Below are positions 21,401 through 32,149 of a stretch of DNA of 64,000 nucleotides, piece by piece; the stretch's first letter is position 1; each line of letters starts with the position of its first letter. The DNA comes from Pinus tabuliformis (Eukaryota > Streptophyta > Pinopsida > Pinales > Pinaceae), in contig CM062805.1 of assembly GCA_031772625.1 (NCBI GenBank), forward strand, positions 515,634,102 to 515,698,101, read 5' to 3'. A program made the position numbers and the translations under genes. Under the pieces are notes generated by a model that had not been told where the DNA came from, searched no databases, and was given only the letters and a program-made list of their open reading frames with translations.

Positions 21401-22773
21401 ATCCCTCTACAACACAAGGATATAGGCAATGGATTAAGGCGGATCAAATCTTAAGACATGGAACAAAACAAATTCAACAAACTCTTGATACAGAATTAAT
21501 GAAGAGGAAAATACAACACTCAGACGAAAGGGATATTCTTAGATGGGGCTATGAAGAAAAAGGTACCTTCACCACTAGGGAGGCTTATAATATCATTATC
21601 AAGGAACATATGGTCAAAGACCCTCTTTGGAGCAAAGTCTGGGACCCTACCAACTGGCCGAAAATCTCAACCTTTCTCTGGCTTTTATGTCAAAATAAAA
21701 TCCTCACTTGGGACAATCTCAGGAAGAGGAACTATCATGGGCCCTCACTATGCCCCAATTGCAGACAAGAAGAGGAATCCATAAAGCATCTTATGCACTC
21801 TTGTCATCTTGCGCGTAAACTTTGGGAAAAAGTCAGTTTTCGATGCCAAAAGGAAGGAAGAATACATGGAGACATCATAGCCACTGTACGCAACTGGGAT
21901 CGGAATCCATATCAAAGCAAGATTTTAAACTTCCTATGGAAGCTCATTCTGGGCTTCCTCATGTGGAATATTTGGAAGGAGAGAAATCGGAGAATCTTCA
22001 AGGATCACTCTGCGCCCCTAGAGAATCTTTGGACAATCATCTGCCAAAATATCAAGGAAACCTTACTTCTCCATACCTGGTATGAGGAGGACTTTCCTTC
22101 TCTCCCCCAAGAACAAAATATCTGGGCTAATTGGAACCTTCAGTGGAATCAAGTACCAATATCCAAAGGAACAACTCCTCCAAAGGGCAGTTCACCTGAA
22201 AAGTGGCTCCCTCCCCCCAAGCATATGTTCTAGTTAAACTTCGATGGAGCCTCGAAAGGCAACCCAGGTAATGCAGGCTTCGGAGGGATATTCAGAGACT
22301 ATAAGGGTGCTCCTCTTCTAACCTTTTTAGGATCAAAAGGCTGGGATACCAACAACTCGGCCGAACTGGAAGGTCTATGGCAGGGTCTTATTCTAGCTCA
22401 AAAAAAGGGATACTTTCCGCTTATTATAGAAGGTGACTCTTAGATCATCATAAATATGATAATCAAAATTATGCAAGGCACTCCTTCAAGCAAAGTGAGC
22501 AACAGTTGGAGAATGGCGAAGCGGCTTGAAATCATTGAAATCTGGCTCTCTTCTCACAGGGCGATCACTTTCAAGCACATACGCCGGGAAAGAAATAAAG
22601 TAGCTCACTTACTAGCTAATATTGGAGTAGAAAGTGGATTGGATCTTCACACAGGCTCAAATTCCAGATTGGCCTCAGAAATCCAACTCATGGAATACCA
22701 AAATATTGTGAAGAATGAAATGAAACAAGGAGGAGAAGAGCACCCGGATGCGGGTGATTCTCGAGCTCATTAA
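18474..22773 (+). pseudogene. LINE ORF2: endonuclease, reverse transcriptase, zf-RVT, RNase H
   Basis: Starts MKLISWNIKGLNG, the APE-type endonuclease N-terminus, with LQETK, GGLAVIWD, ITGGDFNMI and SWSDHWLISL following (to about 19190). Reverse transcriptase runs from about 19891 (FIALIPKE, RPIALCN, IDLSKAFDSL, SRGIRQGDPLSPFLF); the catalytic box reads FVDD rather than FADD or YADD. A zf-RVT block follows near 21655-21830 (TFLWLLCQNKILTWDNL, CPNC, H-X4-C), then RNase H at 22237-22640 (FDGASKGNPGNAGFGG, NNSAELEGL, EGDS, RNKVAHLLAN). Stops include TAA 18561, one near 18990, TAA near 19305, TAG at 21313-21315, one near 22231 and TAG near 22441. A frameshift lies between 19310 and 19891. It would nick the target DNA and prime reverse transcription if intact. 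Confidence 0.9.
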
Positions 22774-23258
22774 TGGAATTAAATAGGTGTGACGGCGCTC
22801 GGCCATGCCAGCTGTTGGCTAGCACTATTATCAATGCCCAGACTTGGCACATGATGGCTCACCTAAGGCGAGAGCAGGTCCACCTGCAGAATGAATTAAA
22901 TGCTCACTTCGGCCGAGACAAGGCAGATGATGGTTTAAACATGGCGAATTCGGCCTTCAACCCCACTGTTCGCACCCCGTCCTCTAGCCTCTGCCCGCTC
23001 CAAGCAGGAATCCCCTGTAACATAATGGTTTCAGGCAATTGTCGTTGGCTCCTGCTGGTTATTGATTTTGGAATTGGGTTTCCTTTCTCCCATTCCCAGC
23101 CTTGCTCTCTGAACCCTGTCCAAGATCCTGATGTGCATTCTTGGCTTTCCATCAAAGAGCCCCATTCTACTGAGCTTCCCCTTCGCTGCTTAGCCATGAT
23201 TCGTCATCGCATGAGAAGCCGCCATGGTGGGAGCCGTCGTGGTCGTGCGCGTTCTTAG
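22773..23258 (+). CDS. Possible third ORF in the LINE 3' region, unknown
   Basis: A 161-codon frame whose ATG overlaps the ORF2 stop as TAATG (22771-22775). No recognised domain: a mixed N-terminal half, a short hydrophobic stretch (CRWLLLVIDFGIGF) and a basic C-terminus (RHRMRSRHGGSRRGRARS). It may simply be an open 3' UTR. The overlap geometry resembles termination-reinitiation in some LINEs, which is the only reason to list it. Confidence 0.25.
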   Translation: MELNRCDGARPCQLLASTIINAQTWHMMAHLRREQVHLQNELNAHFGRDKADDGLNMANSAFNPTVRTPSSSLCPLQAGIPCNIMVSGNCRWLLLVIDFGIGFPFSHSQPCSLNPVQDPDVHSWLSIKEPHSTELPLRCLAMIRHRMRSRHGGSRRGRARS

Positions 23259-24128
23259 GTTGCTCAGTCCGTTGATCGGCCTCCGTCCCCTGCCTCTCCG
23301 ACCTCATCTGAAGCTAATTCCCCCCCCCCCCCACCAGCCCATCCAACAAACCCTTCCCGCACAATGCCTTCCAGTCGACACATTTCAAATTTCAGAGCAG
23401 CCTGAATAGGCCCATCATCACGATTCATATCACCATCATTTTCTCCGAAGAAGAAGCTCAGCCTCATGCTCTTGCGCGTACCTTGGCAGAGCACTCTTGG
23501 GCGTACGTAGAGTTGCGGGCAGCCATGGCTCTGAGCAGAACCTAGCAGATGAAGGCAAGGCAGAAAGGCGTGGCGAGCAGCATGAGGAGGGTGACACTCT
23601 AGGCGACATTCGGCCACTAGGTGGTAGCTCTCATGGTGCCACAGTTTCGATGGCCATTGCGGGCAGCTCAAGTGGAACCGTCCAACGCTAGATCCTCCAG
23701 GTGGCAGCGTGGTTGGTGACGTGGAGAGGGATGGCAAAATTTGCTATGGCAATGCTTGCCCCGTCATTGAGGAGTCACTAGACCAGGACGTCCCCATGTG
23801 ATGCCACTTGGACCCCCTCATGTCTACTCAGAGTTTTTTTACTGCTCACTGGTAAGGTTCAGATGTTCATGGTTTTGTGGTTTTGTTTATGCTTCTATGG
23901 CTCGGTAGTCTGTGGTTCTATTGCTGACATGTACAGCTTTTCTGTCTCTCGGTGTCTGTCTCGACTGCTTCAAAAGGGGTTATCTCAAATCCTCATTTTG
24001 GTTTTGTCGTTGTATTCCCACTCCTATGTATGGTTTTTTGTTCACTGTAACTGGTTTTCCCAATTATGGGAGAGTTTTGATGACCTGAAAGCACTCAGAT
24101 GCTCTAGACTGAGGCTACTGCCTCTTTG
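23259..24128 (+). other. LINE 3' UTR
   Basis: Includes a C-run of about 12 bases near 23321. From 23563 on, it is duplicated at 27060 onward. Short open frames differ between the two copies by substitutions and are not treated as genes. Confidence 0.6.
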
Positions 24129-24161
24129 TAATTATATTCTTCCTTCTTTTTAATAGAATTA
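24129..24161 (+). other. 3' stem-loop of the full-length LINE
   Basis: TAATTATATT (24129-24138) pairs with AATAGAATTA (24152-24161) at 9 of 10 positions; the poly(A) tail begins about 12 nt later. Comparable in position and sequence to the hairpin at 414-441. Confidence 0.5.
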
Positions 24162-24426
24162 GTCTTTACAGAGAAAAAAAAATTGTTTACTCATAGGGAA
24201 TTAACAATGTAGAGAAAGAGGCTCGGGTGGAGATTCAATTCATTTCTAATGTGGAAGTGGAAGAAAACATGGGACATTGGGTCCTTGATACAAGGAACAC
24301 TCGAACTAGATAGAATAGATATTTCCGAACTATTGATTTGTATTAGCATATCAAGACAACCATGGGCAAGGTGTTAGTGAAAAGAAATAAGGCCCAATAA
24401 GATATTATTCTTAACATTGATGCATT

Positions 24427-24639
24427 TTTTTCTATGTGGTTCATGGACCCGAAAGATTGGTAATCGGTATGTCCACGAAATATTGTACTAGGCAGATCCA
24501 CCCAAAGGGATCACTTACTATTGGCTCAACCACGGAGCCTAACACTAAGAGTGTCGAGAGAATTGAACCTATGACCTCTCTTTAACAAAGGTGCTTTAAA
24601 CACGGGGACTCGACCAATTGAGCAAACCCTTGGGGCTTC
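24427..24639 (-). mobile_element. tRNA-derived SINE, copy 1
   Basis: 213 bp flanked by cttaacattgatgcatt (24410-24426) and cttagcattgatgcatt (24640 on), with an A tail at the 24427 side. On the minus strand, a box A-like TTGCTCAATTGG (24614-24625) and a box B-like GGTTCAATTCTC (24558-24569) sit at tRNA spacing. Carried inside tandem-duplication copy 1. Confidence 0.8.
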
Positions 24640-27059
24640 CTTAGCATTGATGCATTCCAACACTAGCTGAAGAAATTAGACATTAAATTTTCTCTCATGG
24701 CCAAGAAACTTGTTGATTTAGACTTCTCTAACTCCGAGGAGGATAGTGTTGGTCCTTGTCCTATAAAGGTGGACTCTCCCACAAAATGAATGTTTAAGAT
24801 GTTAGCTTTTGTTTATTTTCTTGAGCAATAATACTACTACCCAAGAGAGATATAATCCAAGATATCATAGCCATTATTCTTATCATATGAGAGTTTTTAT
24901 ACTATATAATTGTGTTATTAAGTTTGGATTGATCATATAGCCTAAAGCAACATACCTTTGCTAGTAATCTAGTTTCCTAAGTGGCACGTTAGTAGCTACA
25001 AGTTATATGTTTTCTATTTTTTGTTAAAATAATACAGATCTATGCATAGCTTTAAAAAAACCACCCAAACCAATTTTTTTACAAGAGACCAACTGAAAAA
25101 TATATATATTCATATCAAGAAATTACAATAAAAAAAATATGTAAATACACCATATCATAAATCAAAATCGTTGCCTTATTTCAATTTAACAAAGGAAATG
25201 GTAAGCATAGACTTTACACTACACACCCATATTTAACAACAAGTAGACCTCAAAATTTAACCCAAATTTTCAAAATTTAAAATAAATATAACAAAATTGA
25301 CATGAACTTATAAACCATAAATAAAATTTGAAATTTTTTGTTAAATTAATATTAATAAAAATATTTAATCCCTATCAAATTTTTAAAACCCTTGATAATA
25401 AAAAATAAAATAAAATATGAAATTTTACAATCCATGTCATAAAAATGATTCATTATAATTTTAGTTTTTCTTCACTAATTTTACTACCTATCCTTATCAT
25501 TCAAGTCTATGATTTCTAGCCTATTTTTTTAGGGCAACTCTCTTATTTTTACTCAGTCATGAAAATTATAATTATCATTTATCAATTTTCTTTTTCAAAT
25601 ATCATTATTTTATTTTGTCTGAACCTTTTCTTGAAAATTATAATCTCGTTTTTCATTTCCCTTTATTTAAATACGCTAAACTTAAAACAATTGGAAATTT
25701 GTAATCCATTACTTGATTATCAGTTGTACTTGCATGTAGCACCCATAGTAGCATCACTTGTAGCAACTTCAACCTCTCTTTGCTCAAATCTCAAAAACAC
25801 AGTCATCTGCGAGCAAAAGTTATACATCCTAATTTAGAGTGCTGAGTCAAAACTATTGTATATCGAAAACAAAGTTGCAAGTTGAGTTTCTACTGAAAAA
25901 AAAAGTTGTAAGTTGAGTGCCCTAGGCTTCGAAAGTTTAGGCTTTAACAATGGATACATTGTAACATGTACACAAACTCCACATTGCACAATCCATTGTC
26001 CTCGTCGAAAGTAAATAGTGGCAGGTACCTACCCTATTTTATTGGTAAATAGTATCGATATTCAAAAATGGCATTGGTCGAAGCTCCAACCTCCAACACA
26101 TAACTGCAGTGTGAAGGAAGGACCGACTCTAACTGCAGTGTAAAGGAAGGACCAAATCTATACTCCAAACTCAAAATCAGAGTTTGCAAATGCATTCGGG
26201 TTAAGGTGAGAAAGGGAGGAGGGAGGCATTGTTTTATCAATATAAATTTATTTTTAAATATGGATTTCACATGAGCGGAGAGGTATCCAAATTTTTCACG
26301 TGTAATTTTTTTATGAGCAAACATTATTTAAATGTTTTGTATAGTGTTTTTTTGTTTTTTGGTTGACATGAGCAAAATTTCAATTTTGACGACGGACGAA
26401 CATCTTTACACATCATACTGGGTTGTAGAATGAGCCTCTCGGCTCAACGAGATGGAGTAGGCACAATAAATGGAGTAGGCGGCACCTACACATAATATAA
26501 TCCTTCTGAGTTACTTTAAATAAACAATGTAATGGCCATCAACCTCAATGTGACATATTTTCCATTTAATTCTTGCATAATGTGAGAGTGGTCTAAAAAG
26601 TAACATTACATGGGATTATTGTGGTTCAAATGATTGTGACGATATAATAAGATAAATTAAAGAGAAAATGGTGGTAGGTAACTTCGTGCAACTCATTAAC
26701 CACCACCTCTTTCGAAAATGACATCAATTGAAGCTTTAGCTTTCAACGCATAACCTCATTGCAAAGGTATTACTAATGTTTTATAAAATTTATAGCCCAC
26801 CATAAATAAGTTTTACCAACTCGAATGCTCATTTCTCGAGACGATGACATAATGAATTTGGTTGCATTTGACAAGAAAAATACCATGTGGAGGGCATTTT
26901 TCCTATTATATTCCAACTCTAATGGAAATAACACATTTCACACATTAATTACATAGCCGTTTTATTGTGGGGTCTTTTGTAGCGCAACGTAGAGATTCGT
27001 CGTCCTCTCATACTTGTCCCTACCCACATCATCTTAATTTGCCGTTGATCATTTAATCG

Positions 27060-30000
27060 GAAAGGCGTGGCGAGCAGCATGAGGAGGGTGACACTCCAGG
27101 CGACATTCGGCCACTAGGTGGCAGCTCTCATGGTGCCACAGTTTCGATGGCCATTGCGGGCAGCTCAAGTGGAACTCGTCCAGCGCTGGATCCTCCAGGT
27201 GGCAGCGTGGTTGGTGACGTGGCGAGGGATGGCGAAATTTGGTATGGCAATGCTTGCCCTGTCGTTGAGGAGTCACCGGACTAGGACGTCCCCATGTGAC
27301 GCCACTTGGACCCCCTCATGTCTACTCAGAGTTTTTTTACTGCTCACTGGTTAGGTTCGGATGTTCATGGTTTTGTGGTATTGTTTATGCCTCTGTGGCT
27401 CGGTAGTCTGTGGTTCTATTACTGACATGTACAACTTTTCTGTCTCTCGGTGTCTGTCTCGATTGCTTCAAAAGGGGTTATCTCAAATCCTCATTTTGGT
27501 TTTGTCGTTGTATTCCCGCTCCTATGTATGGTTTTTTGTTCACTGTAATTGGTTTTCCCAATTATGGGACAGTTTTGATGACCTGAAAGCACTCAGATGC
27601 TCTAGACTGAGGCTACTGCCTCTTTGTAATTATATTCTTCCTTCTTTTTAATAGAATTAGTCTTTACAGAGAAAAAAAATAAAATTGTTAACTCATAGGG
27701 AAATTAACAATGTAGAGAAAGAGGCTCGGGTGGAGATTCAATTCATTTCTAATGTGGAAGTGGAAGAAAACATGGGACATTGGGTCCCTGATACAAGGAA
27801 CACTCGAACTAGATAGACTAGATATTTCCAAACTATTGATTTGTATTAGCATATCAAGACAACCATGGGCAAGGTGTTAGTGAAAAGAAATAAGGCCCAA
27901 TAAGATATTATTCTTAGCATTGATGCATTTTTTTCTATGTGGTTCACGGACCCGAAAGATTGGTAATCGGTATGTCCACGAAATATTGTACTAGGCAGAT
28001 CCACCCAAAGGGATCACTTACTATTGGCTCAACCATGGAGCCTAACACTAAGAGTGTCGAGAGAAATGAACCTATGACCTCTCTTTAACAAAGGTGCTTT
28101 AAACACGGGGACTCGACCAATTGAGCTACCCCTTGGGGCTTCCTTAGCATTGATGCATTCCAACACTAGCTGAAGAAATTGGACATTAAAGTTTCCTTCA
28201 TGGCCAAGAAACTTGTTGATCTAGACTTCTCTAACTCCGAGGAGGATAGTGTTGGTCCTCGTCCTATAAAGGTGGACTCTCCCACAAAATGAATGTTTAA
28301 GATGTTAGCTTTTGTTTATTTTCTTAAGCATTAATACTACTACCCAAGAGAGATACAATCCAAGATATCATAGCCATTATTCTTATCATATGAGAGTTTT
28401 TATACTATATAATTGTGTTATTAAGTTTGGATTGATCATATAGCCTAAAGCAACATACCTTTGCTAGTAATCTAGTTTCCTAAGTGGCACGTTAGTAGCT
28501 ACAAGTTATATGTTTTCTATTTTTTGTTAAAATAATACAAATCTATGCATAGCTTTAAAAAAAACACCCAAACCAATTTTTTTACAAGAGACCAATTGAA
28601 AATATATATATTCATATCAAGAAATTACAATAAAAAAATATGTAAATACACCATATTATAAATCAAAATCGTTGCCTAATTTCAATTTAACAAAGGAAAT
28701 GGTAAGCATAGACTTTACACTACACACCCATATTTAACAACAAGTAGACCTCAAAATTTAACCCAAATTTTCAAAATTTAAAATAAATACAACAAAGGAC
28801 ATGAACTTATAAACCATAAATAAAATTTGAAAATTTTCGTTAAATTAATATTAATAAAAATATTTAATCCCTATCAAAATTTTAAAACCCTTGATAATAA
28901 AAAATAAAATAAAATGTGAAATTTTACAATCCATGTCATAAAAATTATTCATTATAATTTTAGTTTTTCTTCACTAATTTTACTACCTATCCTTATCATT
29001 CAAGTCTATGATTTCTAGCCTATTTTTTTAGGGCAACTCTCTTATTTTTACTCATTCTTGAAAATTATAATTATAATTTTTCAATTTCCTTTTTCAAATA
29101 TCATTATTTTATTTTGTCTATACCTTTTCCTGAAAATTATAATTTCGTTTTTCATTTCCCTTTATTTAAATACGCTAAACTTAAAACAATTGGAAATTTG
29201 TATAGCATTACTTGATTATCAGTTGTACTTGCATGTAGCACCCATAGTAGCATCACTTGTAGCAACTTCAACCTCTCTTTGCTCAAATCTAAAAAACACA
29301 GTCATCTGCGAGCAAAAGTTATACATCCTAATTTAGAGTGCTGAGTCAAAACTATTGTATATCGAAAACAAAGTTGCAAGTTGAGTTTCTACTGAAAAAA
29401 AAAAAAGTTGCAAGTTGAGTGCCCTAGGCTTCGAAAGTTTAGGCTTAACAATGGATACATTGTAACATGTACACAAACTCCACATTGCACAATCCATTGT
29501 CCTCGTCGAAAGTAAATAGTGGTAGGTACCTACCCTATTTTATTGGTAAATAGTATCGAGATTCAAAAATGGCATTGGTCGAAGCTCCAACCTCCAACAC
29601 ATAACTGCAGTGTGAAGGAAGGACCGACTCTAACTGCAGTGTAAAGGAAGGACCGAATCTAGACTCCTAACTCAAAATCAGAGTTTGCAAATGCATTCGG
29701 GTTAAGGTGAGAAAGGGAGGAGGGAGGCATTGTTTTATCAATATAAATTTATTTTTAAATATGGATTTCACATGAGCGGAGAGGTATCCAAATTTTTCAC
29801 GTGTAATTTTTTTTATGAGCAAACATTATTTAAATGTTTTGTATAGTGTTTTTTTGTTTTTTGATTGACATGAGCAAAATTTCAATTTTGACGACGGACG
29901 AACATCTTTACACATCATACTGGGTTGTAGAATGAGCCTCTCGGCTCAAGGAGATGGAGTAGGCACAGTAAATGGAGTAGGCGACACCTACACATAATAT

Positions 30001-30546
30001 AATCCTTCTGAGTTACTTTAAATAAACAATGTAATGGCCATCAACCTCAATGTTACATATTTTCCATTTAATTCTTGCATAATGTGAGAGTGGTCTAAAA
30101 AGTAACATTACATGGGATTATTGTGGTTCAAATGATTGTGACGATATAATAAGATAAATTAAAGAGAAAATGGTGGTAGGTAGCTTCATGCAACTCATTA
30201 ACCACCACCTCTTTCGAAAATGACATCAATTGAAGCTTTAGCTTTCAACGCATAACCTCATTGCAAAGGTATTACTAATGTTTTATAAAATTTATAACCC
30301 ACCATAAATAAGTTTTACCAACTCGAATGCTCATTTCTCGAGACGATGACATAATGAATTTGGTTGCATTTGACAAGCAAAATACCATGTGGAGGGCATT
30401 TTGCCTATTATATTCTAACTCTAATGGAATTAACACAATTCACACATTAATTACATAGTCGTTTTATTGTGGGGTCTTTTGTAGCGCAATGTAGAGATTC
30501 GTCATCCTTTCATACTTGTCCCTAACCACACCATCTTAATTTGCCG
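27060..30546. repeat. 3.49-kb tandem duplication, copy 2
   Basis: Matches 23563-27044 throughout. It starts in the middle of LINE sequence, so it is a segmental duplication, not a second LINE insertion. No full gene in either copy; the short frames at 23863/27361 and 25559/29058 carry no recognisable domain. Confidence 0.93.
27930..28142 (-). mobile_element. tRNA-derived SINE, copy 2
   Basis: The same SINE in the second duplication copy, with an exact 17-bp TSD cttagcattgatgcatt at 27913-27929 and 28143-28159. Box A is the consensus TAGCTCAATTGG (28119-28130); box B is at 28062-28072 (GGTTCATTTCT). The SINE predates the tandem duplication. Confidence 0.85.
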
Positions 30547-30673
30547 ACATCATCCCGATCAAGATTTGCCCTTCGTTCTATGTTGCCCCGGATTAGGGAA
30601 ATTATGTGTTGTCTATGGGTGCATGCCAGGTTGCATAAAGCCTAATTAACGAGCATAAATGTATAAATGCCTA

Positions 30674-30870
30674 ATTCATTCTGCCTAGTTATTACTGTGC
30701 GATCTCTACAATTACTTTGCAATTACTCTCATTAACAACAAGACATCCCTGTAATTATTCTCATTAACATCAATGATTCATTCTGCCTAGTTATTACTCT
30801 TTGCAATCTTTGTCATTACTCTCATTAACAATAAGACATCTCTACAATTACTATCATTAACAACAACAAA
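30674..30870. repeat. 102-bp tandem duplication
   Basis: Two diverged units start attcattctgcctagttatt at 30674 and 30776. Non-coding; it lies between the tandem duplication and gypsy-2. Confidence 0.75.
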
Positions 30871-30977
30871 GATTGGAAGTTACATTAGAGTGGATGCTCT
30901 GATCTTCCACAATCATATCATAATCTGATCCAAAATTGTTATTGATCATTTATTGCTCCCTCTGTTGAATTGGTGGA

Positions 30978-31143
30978 TGTTATATAAAATTAAATACTCT
31001 GTAGTTAGTAAGTAATTAGGAAAAGGGCATGATCATTCACCAAGAGGCACCCAGGGCTGTATTTAAGCCAAGGGCTCACATAGTGGTAAACATCATTCAA
31101 TCAATTAATATATATATATATATATGTAAGTTTAAATGCTCCA
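30978..31143 (+). repeat. 5' LTR of gypsy-2
   Basis: 166 bp, ending tttaaatgctcca. The next bases, tttcgtatcagagcc, resemble the tRNA-Met primer site TGGTATCAGAGC with altered first bases. Confidence 0.85.
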
Positions 31144-31378
31144 TTTCGTATCAGAGCCAACAATCCTTGGTCACATCTATTGTTGCATTGCTCACGTTCT
31201 TGTCACCATTCTTCAGTTGTGTTTTGTTGTCCAATTCACCACCCAGCCACCGTTGTTCCTTTCTGCACCAGCGGCCATGCCTTTTCATGTTGATCCCTGC
31301 CAGACCCTATGGCACCTGTCAACTATTGTACCCAATTTGGCTCCATCTAAGACACACTAATTCCACTAATTTGTTGAC

Positions 31379-31571
31379 CTGTCACCATTTCGCTTCTCTA
31401 CTCGTGGTTTGTTTAAATTCGTTCTCGTCCACTGATTCGCTACCCTATCACCATTCCGCTTCTCTGCTCGTGGTTCGTTTAAAGTCATTCTTGTCCACCG
31501 ATTCATTGCCTTGTCACCATTTTGCTTCGTTGTCCTTGGTTGCTTACAGTCGTTTATCATTCACCAATTCC
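31379..31571. repeat. Three 66-bp tandem repeats
   Basis: Units start ctgtcaccatttcgc, ctatcaccattccgc and ttgtcaccattttgc. The length of 66 is a multiple of three, so an open frame runs through, but the sequence is 5' leader of gypsy-2 and not evidently coding. Confidence 0.85.
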
Positions 31572-31672
31572 CCATGTCTTCCACCCACCGGCCCGTCCGC
31601 TTCTTCCACTGTCGTTGTAATTTCTATCGTCTGTTTCTTCCACTGGCATCGTAATTTCCGTTGTTCGTTCCA

Positions 31673-31673
<1 letters not shown>

Positions 31674-31710
<37 letters not shown>

Positions 31711-31840
31711 AGACCTATATATATACACATTATATTATAGAATCAACATATATATATATAGATATATGGAGACCTATATATATACACATTATATTATAGA
31801 ATCAACATTATATATATATATATCTATATATATACATTAT
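31674..31840. repeat. AT microsatellite plus 60-bp duplication
   Basis: An (AT)n run to about 31708, then a 60-bp unit starting gagacctatatatatacac twice (from about 31709 and 31769). Confidence 0.85.
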
Positions 31841-32149
31841 GATTAATTATATAGTTAATTAATATAATTTAATAATATAGCCTATATATATATAGATAAT
31901 TAAAAAATTAGGGTTAAGTTGAGAAAAAAGGTTAAGTTGGATGAATATATGCCACTACATACCCAATCAATGTTGTCATCAATGTCAATGGCAATTTTAA
32001 TAAAAAATTGATTGATCTTGAGAATAAGGTTACCAGGCATTCCAATGAAATCAAGGAGCTCCGGGATACAACAAAGAGAATAGAGAGTTAGCTCGAGCAA
32101 AACCATAACACATTTAAAAAGGATCATGCCATCCTTTCAAATACGGTGA

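Larger units (their letters stand above)
16769..24180 (+). mobile_element. Full-length L1-type LINE with 14-bp TSD
   Basis: aattgttaactcat at 16755-16768 recurs as aattgtttactcat at 24181-24194, immediately after the A tail (13 of 14). The duplicated copy of the 3' flank near 27683 still has the exact 14-mer. Inside are ORF1 (to 18396), ORF2 (18474-22773) and a 1.4-kb 3' region ending in a hairpin and poly(A). The length of 7.4 kb suits a complete plant L1. Stops and at least one frameshift make it defective. Confidence 0.88.
23563..27044. repeat. 3.49-kb tandem duplication, copy 1
   Basis: From gaaaggcgtggcgagcag inside the LINE 3' UTR to cttaatttgccg. Copy 2 is 27060-30546, separated by 15 bp of filler (27045-27059). 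Differences are scattered substitutions and small indels, a few percent by eye. Both copies include the LINE 3' end, its A tail, the SINE and about 2.4 kb of AT-rich non-coding DNA. Confidence 0.93.

Noticed and set aside
22904-23197. Minus-strand frame in the LINE 3' region
   Set aside because: Antisense to the candidate third ORF, with no domain.
24427-24639. A functional tRNA gene
   Set aside because: Only box A and box B regions are tRNA-like; there is no foldable cloverleaf or correct acceptor pairing, and a 17-bp TSD plus A tail indicate a SINE.
27060-27682. Second, 5'-truncated LINE insertion
   Set aside because: About 2.9 kb of non-LINE flank is duplicated with it, so it is part of the tandem duplication.
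31029-31799. 256-codon frame starting in the gypsy-2 LTR
   Set aside because: It is built from an LTR, three 66-bp repeats and an AT microsatellite that gives a run of alternating Tyr and Ile.
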